64,000 nt of DNA, from NCBI RefSeq assembly GCF_023856365.1, contig NC_064540.1, positions 8,160,501 to 8,224,500 of the forward strand, given 5' to 3'. The first letter of the stretch is position 1. Every line of letters begins with the position of its first letter. The position numbers and the translations under genes are program-made. This document shows, one piece after another, positions 1 through 10,736 of this stretch. Source of the stretch: Brienomyrus brachyistius (lineage: Eukaryota > Chordata > Actinopteri > Osteoglossiformes > Mormyridae). The notes beneath the pieces are model-generated. The model was given only the letters and a program-made list of their open reading frames with translations. It was not told the DNA's origin and did not search any database.

Positions 1-374
1 CAGGAGGCAAACTCTACGTGTGTGGCTTTTACAGGGGGGCTGGTAAGCACCGTGCCATACAATCACCACATGACCCCAGGCACCACCTCCATTGTGAGCA
101 TATCCTTGATAGTCTAACACCCCAGTGCTGCAGACTAAATATTGATCATTTCACCTGCTGTGGAACAAGATTTTACTAATAATCAACTTGATAAGTATCA
201 ACGAAAGACATAAAATGCATGTCTATACATGGGATTAGATTTTTTAAATGATAAATTATAATTGTATTAGCTCAGTTCAAAATAAACAATTCTCCAGTGT
301 CATAAAGGTCAATGTCACAAGGTCTTGATGCCCAAATAGGATGTTGGGTTACATCTCTAAGTGTGTGCAGTTTA

Positions 375-935
375 AGTCAAGGGAGGTGATGCTACAATTA
401 TAGAATTGTACAATCCCTTGGTAAAACCCCACTTAGAATATTGTGTGTAGGTTTGGTCATCATACTTTAAAAAGGACTTTACTGCCTTGGAAAGGGTGCA
501 ATGTAGGGCTACGAGAATGATTCCTGGTTTTAGAGGAATGTCTTATGAGGAGGTTAGCTGAGTTGAATCTGTTTAGCCTCGAGCAAAGGAGACTAAGGGG
601 GGGACATGATCCAGGTATATAAGATTCTAACAGGTTTGGATGCTGTTCAGCCAAATAGTTACCTCAATATTAGTTTAAACATTAGAACTCGAGGCCATAG
701 GTGGAAATTAGCAATAGAACATTTTAAAATAGATTTGAGGAAGCACTTCTTTACACAGCGTGTAGTTAGAGTATGGAATAGTCTCCCTGCTAGTGTAGTG
801 CAAACTAAAACCCTGGGTTCCTTTAAATCAGAGCTAGATAAGATTTAAACAACTCTGAGCTATTAGTTAAATTTTCCCCAAATGAGCTTAACGGGCCGAA
901 TGGCCTCCTCTCGTTTGTAAATTTCTTCTGTTCTT
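375..935 (+). mobile_element. 3' end of a non-LTR (LINE) retrotransposon, decayed
   Basis: Translation of the plus strand, with one or two frame changes, gives the usual C-terminal tail of fish LINE ORF2 proteins: a segment like KPHLEYCVQVWS, then ALERVQCRATRMIPG, then LFSLEQRRLRGDMIQVYKIL, and finally an open stretch (606-848) with FFTQRVVRVWNSLPASVV. The downstream bases around 890-940 (gggccgaatggcctcctc, then ttcttatg) are a familiar 3' end of this repeat class. Only the region beyond the reverse-transcriptase core is present, so this is a 5'-truncated dead copy. The clade (CR1, L2 or Rex) is not decided. Confidence 0.8.
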
Positions 936-1027
936 ATGATGTTCAGTTTTAGTGCTGGAAATCTACATTTTGGGGAAGTTTGATATCGTACAGAGTGTAC
1001 AGTGAAATAGGGAAATATTTACTTTAG

Positions 1028-1272
1028 TCAAGTCTAATACAGCCCTTAGTGCTGAGGTTGCTGAAGCTTTGGTCAGACAGTATTCCAAACCTTTCCTCTT
1101 AGATCGGCATGACGCCATCATCAAGGACATCATAGAACTCGATCCATGGGAGAAAGTGTGGACTATGGTGGCACGGCGTGTCCTGATGCACGACAACTAT
1201 GACGTGTGCCTGGTGGCCAACCTCAACCCTCGCAATCTTGTGGCCCCACCCTCGGATGCTTCAGATGAGTGA
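1028..1272 (+). CDS. 3'-terminal coding exon of an unrecognised gene (partial)
   Basis: After a possible acceptor (tttactttag) the plus strand is open for about 81 codons to a TGA at 1270-1272. The product is compact and protein-like: it contains AEALVRQYSKPFLLDRHDA, then IIKDIIELDPWEKVWTMVAR, then LMHDNYDVCLVANLNPRNLV and an acidic end (SDASDE). Codon use is GC-rich compared with the surrounding AT-rich DNA, as for real exons. I do not recognise the family. No membrane segment or catalytic motif stands out. The rest of the gene must lie left of position 1, beyond the LINE remnant. The exon start is uncertain because the upstream pyrimidine tract is poor. A retained pseudogene fragment is the alternative. 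Confidence 0.5.
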
Positions 1273-3210
1273 TGCACCTAAGAGTCAATCTGAACTAGCA
1301 TAAAGGCGCCCTTGTTATACCAAAGCTGGCACCGTGTGCAACATCCATCTGGACAATCGACATTGCTTTGGCTCTGTGCACCCATTAGCTTAACGTATCC
1401 ATCCATCCATCATTCATCAGAGCATGGAAGCAGCAAGAGTACATGGCATGCAATGAGTACTTGTACCGGATTTAGAGGTTTGTTACGTTACTAACACTCA
1501 TTGCTCAGTGCTGCATAATGTAGTTAATGGTAGTTTAGTGTTAAAAGTCATGATTTTTTATGGAGGTCCATTCACTGGATTCCTCATTGTGAAAGCAGCA
1601 TAAGGATTTCTGGTTGCAGTGAATCCCACACTGCACCCTCAAGATTTCTTTGCAAAGACTTTTTTAGGTAGAACTGGCTATACATGTACATGGACTGGGC
1701 TGCCCAATTTTGGCAATTTAAAATGTACTGTTGACTGAGGGGACAATTAAATTATTATGCTGTTTTGTGTAAAACATGCTTGGAAAAAAAATCTTTGCTC
1801 ACAAATTTTAGTTCTAGTGATTAATCTCAATGATGAAAGTGCCCTTATAATGTAGGCACATCTTGTTGATGTCTAGTTTGTCCTTGGCCCAGAGGTCTCA
1901 GAAATGAAGAAAGTAATATTTCACAAATGAGAGAATGTCTTCTTGACAGAACTTCAAATTCAGTGCTGATAAAAGTTTACTGAGTTTAATGAGTAAGGTT
2001 GATATAATACTGTTTTTATCCTGCCATTGCGGCTTTAAAATCAAATATTTTCAATTTTTTAAACTCGCAAAAGAATCATTTTTACCAATCTTTGATTTAG
2101 CTGAAAAATAACCTTTCATGTCACAAAAATCTTCACTTGAATAATACAGATTTAGCAAAACTTCATTGGACATAAACTCTGCCCATTAGCTTTTTCATTT
2201 AAGTGCAGGTTATGAAAAGAGAAATGTTCCCCTAAGAGGATATGGCTGATACTATACAGTTGAGTAATTGCATGGTGTACATTCTTAAGTTTTTTTAAGG
2301 AACATTTATAGTCAAGACTCCTATCTAATTTTTCATATCTACGTCTTGAAAACCTTCTGCATCCATTCTAGTTTGGCCACCGCAACATAGGAGCCACTGA
2401 TAATCAATGGTCATAATGGTGGATTAACCTAAAATGAAGTATTAACAAAAAAGAAGTTAGTTCTCGTTTCATAGTTATACGTGTTCATGTATTTATACAC
2501 GCACACACAAACGCTGTTCTCTACTAACACTCACTATTAAGGATTGCTTTTATAAAGTTATCTGTGATTTCACAAACATGATTTTGGAAGCCTATAACAA
2601 AACTTTGCTTTTCTTTGCTAGTTTGTTTTGACGTTTAAAGAAATCCAGTGCACCTGTTAGGCAAGATGTGCATCTTGTAAATGTTGATTTATACTTCGGT
2701 GTTGAGCCTAAACAGAGCTTATGCCATGTTCTCAGTCTCCACACCAGCACCAGTGTGACTATGAGGTAGGCTATGGCGTTGGGTCTACGCCATACCTACA
2801 TCCTATTGACAGTGTAGAGGGAAGCAGCCTGTTCTAACAGCACATTGCTGCACCCACCACACAACAAACCACCTCAGGGATGAGAACCAAAGTGAAAGTA
2901 ACTTTTTTTTTCTGGTGATTGAATTGCCAATCCTGCCACCAACACAAAATTTTCCTGTAAGTTTGGGGACTGCTTTGCATGGCTGGATGTAGATTAACAT
3001 CATACCCAGTACAAAGCAACTGCAAGTTAAGGGCCTTGCTCAAGGGCTCAACAGAGTAGGATCACCTGACATTCTCAGGATTGGAACCAGTGACCATCCA
3101 GTTGCTGGCACAGATCCCTAGCCTCAGAGCCACCACAAAAGTATAAATCAGCCTTATGTCCTCACTGATTGTAATGTTTTAATAAAACCTTACTGTTCAG
3201 TGGTAAACTT
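1273..3210 (+). other. Probable 3' UTR and intergenic DNA after the unknown gene
   Basis: No open frame of interest. The stretch is AT-rich, holds a small (CCAT)n tract near 1399-1412, and has an AATAAA at 3181-3186 that could end the upstream gene's transcript. The SINE at 3020-3135 lies inside it. Confidence 0.35.
3020..3135 (-). mobile_element. tRNA-derived SINE fragment
   Basis: The plus strand reads ttaagggccttgctcaaggg, then a stretch equivalent to the reverse complement of a tRNA B-box region (ggattggaaccagtgacc). The same family recurs at 15230, 20755 and 25850, also in minus orientation. Confidence 0.65.
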
Positions 3211-3545
3211 TAGTGTTCCTATGTAAAATTTTGGGAATTTCAGAAACCGAGACTGAGAAACAATTTCTGTCTTTTAAAGATTAATTTTTAATACCAATAA
3301 ATGACATTTTCCATTAGATTTGTAGTAACTGTGGCCACATTTTTGTATTGTTTGCACACTTTATACTTAACATACTTAATTCTGCAACTTTTACCAGCAG
3401 AGAGCTAAAAACCTTACCAGTACATTTCTGAGTGTATACAGAAGCAACACATAGTGGCGTCAATAAGTATTAAGTACTGAGACTGTAACAATCACTGTCT
3501 AACTGGTGACTCGTATTGAGATTGAATATCAGATCTCCACCTAAA

Positions 3546-6500
3546 TCAATCAGAATCATCGCTGATGCTAAACAGCTGCCAGAGACCTTTATTTTGCGGT
3601 GATGTCTGTAGAGTGTGTGGTTTTCCTGTGACCCAAGTTGCCGTCGCCATTGAGTACCCAGCATGGCCTTGTACCGCGTTCCCTTTTTTCGGCTGAACAC
3701 CCCCCTCGCCAGCACCTTGGCACAGGCCCACAGGCTGTGTGGTAGGCAGAGTCCATGTCATTTCTGTCTCAGAAGGGGTGGCTCTGGGGCTTCTCCTCAG
3801 GGCTCGCTTAGGTCTGTTTGCCTTTATATGTCCACGTCCCATCTTGTGGACACCTGCTTGTTCATCCTTGCAGCTAAAGCCCTGTGGACTCTTCTTTTCA
3901 CTTGGGGGGGCATTCTCCTTACAACATCTCGGGATACTGCCGGACCTGTGCTTGTTCTTCCTTTGTGCACTGGCAGAACGGGTACAGTAGAATTTCTGCA
4001 AGGGTTCCTTGCTTGCCCCAACTGCCAACGTGTTGGCCAAACACTCTGTGGGTATCTCTGCCTCGACAGCTTTTGACACCTTCTCTGGGTCTTCCATATC
4101 CCCCAGAGCAAATGGTTCAGGACCCCAGAAACGCATACCCTCCTGGTACTTGGTCTTCTTCGTTACTACATTTTCAAACGGGCAGGGTGAGGTCTGCATT
4201 GCTCTGTCTGTCACCTGCTCTGCAAGCCTGTGAGAGGAGACCAGGGTGCAGAGTTGCGATAGGATGTCTCCCATCATGCACTGTTCTTTGCCATGCTCTG
4301 CTCTCAGGCTCTCTAGGTCACGATGGAGGATCTCCACAGAAGAATGCAGGGCACTCACCTCCACACTGATCTGGGACACAAAACACATTTAAACATACTT
4401 TACTGCACACTGATTTTTGTGTCACCCTAACACAGTAAATGGACAGTTTGATGTTTCTGTTCCCACGCTTTCCTCCTTTAAGTGAATTAGATTCATTGTT
4501 CATTATTCTTCTTGACTATCAATGATTCATACAGTATCCTAATTTAAGTGGAATGCTGATAATCTTGATTTTTTTTTAAATGTAATTTCTTCTCCCACCT
4601 GGAATTCTTTGGTACCACAGGACGAATATAATAAGAATTATTTCTTGAAGTGACATATCTATGTTGGTTGACTAACTTTCATGAACACGTTAACAAAAGT
4701 AATTTAACACAGCAAGAATCTTCTAAAATGCAGGTTTATCTTCCTTCAGAAACATTACCCTTCTAACCCGGCTCGGACAGCACCATGTTCCCTCTCCCCC
4801 AAGATTTCCAATCTAGACCTTTATAACAGGCCTTGTGTAGACCAATAGCAGCAACACCCCACTGGTAGTTATTTCCACAGACTTTTTCAGCTTGCCTGTT
4901 AGAATCTACACACCTTTGTCTCTCTGTCCTCCACGTCTCTGAGCTTTTGTGCCAGGGAGGCCAGTTCATTAAGAAATGATTCCAGAGGTGACACCACACT
5001 CTTTTGCACCATTGTTGCATGGTCTTGAACTAAAGCAAAGAGCCCAACATGATCTGTTATTTAGGTTGAAGGTTGGACACATCAGGGAGAGCTATCACCA
5101 TTGTCTGTATATTGACCCATCCCCCACTGCTCTATCTTATGCGTCACTTATGTTCTTGCTGCATCATTGCAGTTAAAATGTGAGAACTACACATACTGCA
5201 GAACTGAGACTTAATTTTGCAGAAACCTTACTTTTACAACTGGTCAACCAGCACAATAGCACCACCTACTGGACAGAACAAGTCATTGCTGAGAGACCGA
5301 GTTATCAATAGGAGGCAGGGAGCAGGAAGGCAGTACCCAAGCAATGAACCTTGATGTTCACTTATTTACCAAGCAAAGAAAATCTACTTTTCAAATAGCA
5401 ACAAGTGAATAATTTTGAATGTCCCGCCCATTCACCCCTCTATTATGGGGATAAAAAATTAATATTTTGAGAGAGAATGTCTGATTCCATCCCACAACCC
5501 CAGGCCGGGCAGGAGCCAGAAGAAGGGTTGATGAATGGATGAATTGATGTCTGTCAGTAAATCAGTAGAAAAGCTACACACCTAAGAGTGAAACATTCCA
5601 GTACGCATGGAGTATTTCTTACATCACCAAAAACAGATTTTGTACACCATCATGGATCAAGTCTTCCAGTGAAACCTACTTGTTGTTGTCAGACTATCTA
5701 AATGCTCTAGAATAACTCTCTTGGCAGATTCTATGCTTCCATCAATGCTATGAAGAGTAAGCTTCATCTGAGAAAAAAAACAGAAGCAACCCATTAAGTT
5801 TCTTCCAAAGAACATGTGTTGCATCAAGCTGAAACCCTCACAAGCCACAGGGCTTTCTGGTTGTTGTTTCAGGGCGGTGAGGACATATGTGAAACGGAGT
5901 TTCACATATGTGAAGAAAATTCTTTCTGTTTTGCTGCCCTACAGCACTTACATTTTCCATAGTGTTTCCCAGTTGAAGTACACGGTCTGCCAACATGCTA
6001 AAAAAAAAAACAGGATCAAATGAAATTTGTTTTTCAGTGAACAAAATCACATGCATCCAAAAGTTCAAACAAATTAAAGACATCAATGTATTGAAGTTTG
6101 TCAAAAGTCAGTTTAATATTCAGTTACTGCTTTGACACTTGATATATTCCTTATTAGCGATTCAAAAGGAGTACTACAAAAAATCCAATAAACAAGAACA
6201 ATCTCAAATTTAAAGATATAAGCCCTCCTGAACCTTTCGGACACCACAAATCTAGATCAAAGCTAAGTTTAGTTTTACCTCTCATCCCTCTCTTTTGCTT
6301 TCCTCTTATCTGCCTCAAACATCTCCAGTATCCCTTTGTTTGTACTATCTGTGAGAGTCGGCACTTTGGTTTTGTCCTGAGAATCTCCCCCAAACAGGTA
6401 TGGCTTGATCTGATAGCTTGTAGAAACTCTACATTCATTAACCTAGAAGCATGTAAGTGTCAAACAGCACAAACAGATGGTGTTTAGCAATAACTATTAG

Positions 6501-7291
6501 TCTAATAATGTTTATGCTTCTCAAACTTCCCTCCACCAGGCCTGTAACCCGAAATAAATTTCATGGGGTGTCTGGCAACCCTACTGACAAAACTCCCTCG
6601 AATGACAGTGCAGATGTAAGGGGGAGGGACCCTCAGCAGATTATGATTCAAACACGTGATTTTGCCAGCTGGCTACGTGCCTGCCATAAAATAACCAAAC
6701 AAAAGCACCTGCAAAATAAGGCAAAAACAATGCACACTGGCCAGAAAAACCCAAGGAACGGGACACTGGAAAACCTCTGAGTTCTGCTGTGAGGTTCTGG
6801 ATGGGAAACTCATCTCTACGGACAAGCCCTGCGACTGATCGGGCCAGAACTGTGATCCAAAGAGAAACTGGGAGTCTGTCAGGCTGGAGTAATCGCTGGC
6901 AGCAGGGATTACACTGGATAACTTCTGAGGAACCCTGTGAGAACAGTGATTGACAATAAGACCCAAATAACATCACTGCTGTATATGGTCACCAAACTAT
7001 ACAGCACTGTACTCACCGACAGACCTCAGGAATAGGTTAAACACGTGACCTCTACGTCCTAATACCTATGAAACCTACTTAGTCCCCGTTATTCAGCATG
7101 CTGCCTTTTCAAAGCACCCGTCATAGTAAATACAGCAATAGTATCTGAAAATTGCTTCATATAATTTATTTATTACAGGTAAGATATTAGGGTATTTTAA
7201 ATGATATTTAAATATGTATGTTTAGGACTACTTACCCAGATGCGGGCGGAATGCTTAAAATCTCTTTTATGTTCCACGTGTTAGGATTCAT
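3546..7291 (-). CDS. iho1: IHO1 (CCDC36), interactor of HORMAD1, meiotic DSB-formation protein
   Basis: Seven coding exons read on the minus strand: 7291-7236, 6895-6767, 6428-6279, 5997-5952, 5767-5680, 5029-4914 and 4370-3546. They join in frame (1410 nt, about 469 aa; mammalian IHO1 is nearly 600 aa). Exon 1 begins MNPNTWNIKEILSIPPASG and exon 2 carries DYSSLTDSQFLFGSQFWP, both diagnostic of the family. Exon 3 has YQIKPYLFGGD and then a charged stretch. Exons 4 to 7 (start) form the predicted coiled coil (KLTLHSIDGSIESAKRVI; ESFLNELASLAQKLRDVEDR). The tail is basic and disordered and ends in acidic SISDDSD, like the mammalian C-terminus. IHO1 binds HORMAD1 on meiotic chromosome axes and is needed with MEI4 and REC114 for SPO11 breaks. 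The exon 2 donor (GTGTCC) is weak and is the least certain junction; the exon 3 acceptor could alternatively be at 6416. The other donors look good (GTAAG, GTAAAA, GTAAGTG, GTAGGT, GTGTGT). Confidence 0.9.
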
Positions 7292-8180
7292 TTTTGAAAA
7301 TCGGTTCTAATAAAATAAAGTAGCCGACTTGGTATTTTCTATATACAATACACGGGTGAAGAATAAACAACGTTAATTATTAATACACCGGAGTATTACA
7401 GCAGCTAGCTGGCTAGCTAATTATATCTCTGAGCAAATACAACATTTGGGCGGGGACCTTTGTGAAAAACGACGTTTTCAAAACAAAATTAGACGGATTC
7501 CTTTACATTTCCCGTACTTAGCTTTGCGCACCATGCTTTAATAATAAGTTTTTAAATGGTAAACCTTTCGTTTTGGTTCTGAGGCCAGGTAATTGCACGT
7601 GAGATCGGCGAGTTGTCACGTGGGGCTTATCGTAGGCGGGAATTTTAGCCGTAACTCCTCAAATACCCGGAGTGAGTGCGACCATGCTGCAAAGCTTACT
7701 GCCCTTTTTACACTTAGCCGACAGCAATCAGCACTGTTCGCTTTCTCCATTTCACGTATTTTTTCGACAGCCATTTGTACATTAACATGCAATATGTTAT
7801 GGATAGTCTGGCTTTAAAATGAGAACATCATTTATTATAAAAATGTAATGAAGGTTCGTAATAGCTTGATGTAGTAATCTTGATGGACCTGAATGGACAT
7901 TCGTTAACAATTTTAAATGTCGTAATACTTTATTACATTATTAAAATATTAATTCAGCTAAGTTCTTTTTTACATATAATCATATTGCTTCAAAGATGTA
8001 AGAAATTTGCCCGACTCATGTGAAGTAACTAATCTGTTACAAAATATCTGCTTAAGCTCTGCTACATTTAACCCGTGTATGCACTAGATTGCTATCAGTA
8101 ACAATTCAGAATAACAGAACGCGATTAGTACTGCTTACTGTTTAAGTACATGAAGGGGTTCTGGTTTTCTTGTCCTGTCG
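7292..8180. promoter_or_regulatory. Upstream region between iho1 and a possible divergent transcript
   Basis: The iho1 start codon (7291, minus) and a possible plus-strand exon ending with a good donor at 8274 face away from each other, so this stretch would hold both promoters. It has no clear TATA box or CpG island. Inferred only from the position of the flanking exons. Confidence 0.3.
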
Positions 8181-8286
8181 GTTTCCAAACAATTTCCACG
8201 GGCATTTCCGCTCCAAATTCCGGAATGACTTCCTGCATATCCTACCGCCATGCAGTCTGCTGCAGAGGCTTAAGGTGAGCCTAGAT

Positions 8287-8627
8287 CAGTGATTCCCAAC
8301 CGGGGGTACGCGTACCCCTAGTGGTACGCGAGCACATTACAGGGGGTACGTGGAAAAAAAAATTATATTTAATTTCCCTGATGATGGGTAAATATTATCA
8401 GCCATTCCATTAGCTGTGCCCTGGTATAGAAAGAAAATCTATCTGGGATGTGTTGCTTAATGAATTAAATGTTCAAGTTATGGAGATTTAATAAAATGTT
8501 TTAAATTTGATAATCAGTTGTACGTTCTACTTTTATTGAATCATCAACACATTTGACAAAGGGGGTACTTGTGGTATGAGAAAATCTCTCAGGGGGTACA
8601 CAATTCAAAAAAGGTTGGGAAACACTG
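8287..8627. mobile_element. hAT-type MITE with perfect 8-bp target duplication
   Basis: Termini are inverted repeats (CAGTGATTCCCAACC at the left, the complement of CAGTGTTTCCCAACC at the right). Both ends are flanked by the same 8 bp, gcctagat (8279-8286 and 8628-8635), the duplication size made by hAT transposases. The inside has the repeated ggggtac motifs seen in many fish copies and no coding capacity. The insertion site is 12 bp after a candidate splice donor. Confidence 0.9.
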
Positions 8628-8941
8628 GCCTAGATCATCCAATAGCCTCACTGTCCACCGACCTTATCTCCACAGTTATCATACAGGATGTTGCCCATAA
8701 GAAAGTTTATGAAAGTATGCAACTGAATTGGTGTTTACAAGAGCATTCAGTGTCTGCATATGTGAATCATTACCTAGACTATTCATGCAATTCAACATAA
8801 AATGCTACCCACTGTAGAGTAAAAGGCTACATTTTGTGCATTGTGAAATGCATGTGTGTTTAATTTTCATGTGTTCTCTAAATAATTTACAAAACTATAT
8901 ATTGGTGAAGTTTCATACATGACACATGCTGCCTGTTTCAG

Positions 8942-10225
8942 GAGGGCCCAACGGAAATGGCATCCTCAGATGAGACTACAGTGCTGCTAAGAGCCAATCA
9001 ACACCCCAAGGTAAACCTCCAGCGTTCCAGCTCCTAGGCAAGACCCCTGACTGTCTGACTGCCCTGAGTGGACACAAAACAGCACAATGACAAAATATCC
9101 CTAATTGGGACTTGGTGTTTGTTAGAGACTGGGTTTGGCTAATTTGATATTCCCTTACCATTCATTCCTTGCAGTGTTTACTCAAAAATCAAACAGTATG
9201 TCAGTTTCAACACCAACCTTTTGGTTTGATTTATTCTGTACCATTAACATCATGCCAGTATGTCAGTCATTTTGTGTCTTGGTTACCATTATTATTAAAT
9301 TTATAACAATTGTAATTTCAATATTTACAGGCACAACTTTACAGGTGATAAAATGTTAAATCTACTGAAAGGAGATATTAAAGGGGAACACACCCCAGCC
9401 CCCCCCCCCCCCCCCCCAAAAAAAAAGAAACAAAGATTGAATGAAATATGCATAATTCTCTTGCCCCTGTTCTGTCCTGGAATGTCTGTGAAGAGCCCAG
9501 ACATGCAGATCATATAGACTGGTAGCTGGTGTTTGCCTGGTTACCACCTGTGGGTATGCATTAGTGGGGGTGTAGGAGAAGCTTTTGAATATGCATAAAT
9601 TACAGCTATAAATTATCACTCGAATACAGTTCAAAACACAGGGCAATACGATGTTAAATCCTTACTCTTCAAATACTGTATTTGCATGAGTTCAAAGGCA
9701 TGTTATAAAACTGTAATCTTAAGTATACAAAATTTCTCTTCTGTTTGAGAAGGATTATAGAATAACGTGACATTCTCCTGAAAGGTTCATAATCCTGCCA
9801 GGTTCAGTAGTATTCAGCTTGGCTTTACAATTTGACTTCAAAGGAGATGCAGCACCTTTTCTGTAAATTAGGAGCCTAAATCAGGACCCCTTTGACACCA
9901 CAGACACTTTGTGATAAGGCTTCTTTTGCCATGTGACTTGTGGAAAAAGACTGCGGTGAAGTCTTGAGGCCATTTAAGCACAGCAATATAATACTTCCTT
10001 GGGTCACAAGTTCTTCACATGACATTTTATTGGTTTTACTTTAATCTGGCAGCTTTTTTCTAATACACAGGCGTTCAGCACGTAGGTCTAATACCTTACT
10101 GTGTTGGTGTTTATTATACTGTGGTTTAATTTATCTGGGCCTGCCCAGAATTTGTTTCATTTATTAAACATGAAGACTTTTTTTTCCCCCAGACTAAAGA
10201 CCTTGAATATGGGAGCATTTACTAA
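8942..10225 (+). CDS. Possible small two-exon gene divergent from iho1 (unrecognised)
   Basis: A plus-strand non-coding exon may end at 8274 (aggcttaag followed by GTGAGC). A second exon would run 8942-9010: acceptor gcctgtttcag, ATG at 8957, 18 codons reading MASSDETTVLLRANQHPK, donor GTAAAC. A third could start at 10193 after a strong polypyrimidine acceptor (ttttttttcccccag) and adds TKDLEYGSIY before TAA at 10223-10225, in frame. The resulting 28-residue product would carry an acidic dileucine-like motif (DETTVLL). I know no family that matches. It could equally be the 5' end of a larger gene with exons I missed, or chance splice-like sequence. Confidence 0.25.
9396..9432. repeat. Poly-C then poly-A tract
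   Basis: About eighteen C followed by about nine A and then a purine-rich stretch. One of several unusually long C homopolymers in the window. Exact length may be affected by sequencing. Confidence 0.85.
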
Positions 10226-10736
10226 AATGCATTAAAACAGTACATCAGAGTTAATTTTATTTCAGCCTACAGCAATATTCAAGAAAAGTAACTACTCTAA
10301 GTGATGAAAGTTCAGAATCTGATATGTAGCTCCTGAAAATTCTCCTGCAGAAGGAAGATACTAGCATTAAATCTAATGTCAGTCAACTTTATTTCCCCCC
10401 ATAAAAACAGTTCATGGCATTATGTGTGTACTATTTTGGCAACCAATTCAATGGCTAATTACATATATACCCAAAGTATGGTGACAGATCGATTCCATAA
10501 CTGAGCGGCTATAAACATATTGTAGAGGTAGACTAATGACTACAACTAATTTACAGTGAGAGTTTATTTTCACAGTAAACTTGTAGGCACATGACCGTGG
10601 AAGCAATTGATATAAAAACTGGTTAAATATTCAGTCCCAAATTCTCCATTTTTTTTCCAGTGTCAGCACATGCATCAGCACCATAGATACATAGTTAAAG
10701 TCCAATGTCTTGTGTATACCAAAAGAAAGCCCTCGT
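10150..10736 (-). other. inava 3' UTR region with candidate poly(A) signals
   Basis: On the minus strand, AATAAA hexamers follow the inava stop at 10568-10563, 10262-10257 and 10165-10160. Any of them could end the transcript. No other feature is seen here apart from the possible small plus-strand exon at 10193. Confidence 0.45.

Noticed and set aside
3663..4369. Several plus-strand frames of 70-160 codons
   Set aside because: They lie antisense to the long last coding exon of iho1; no independent similarity.
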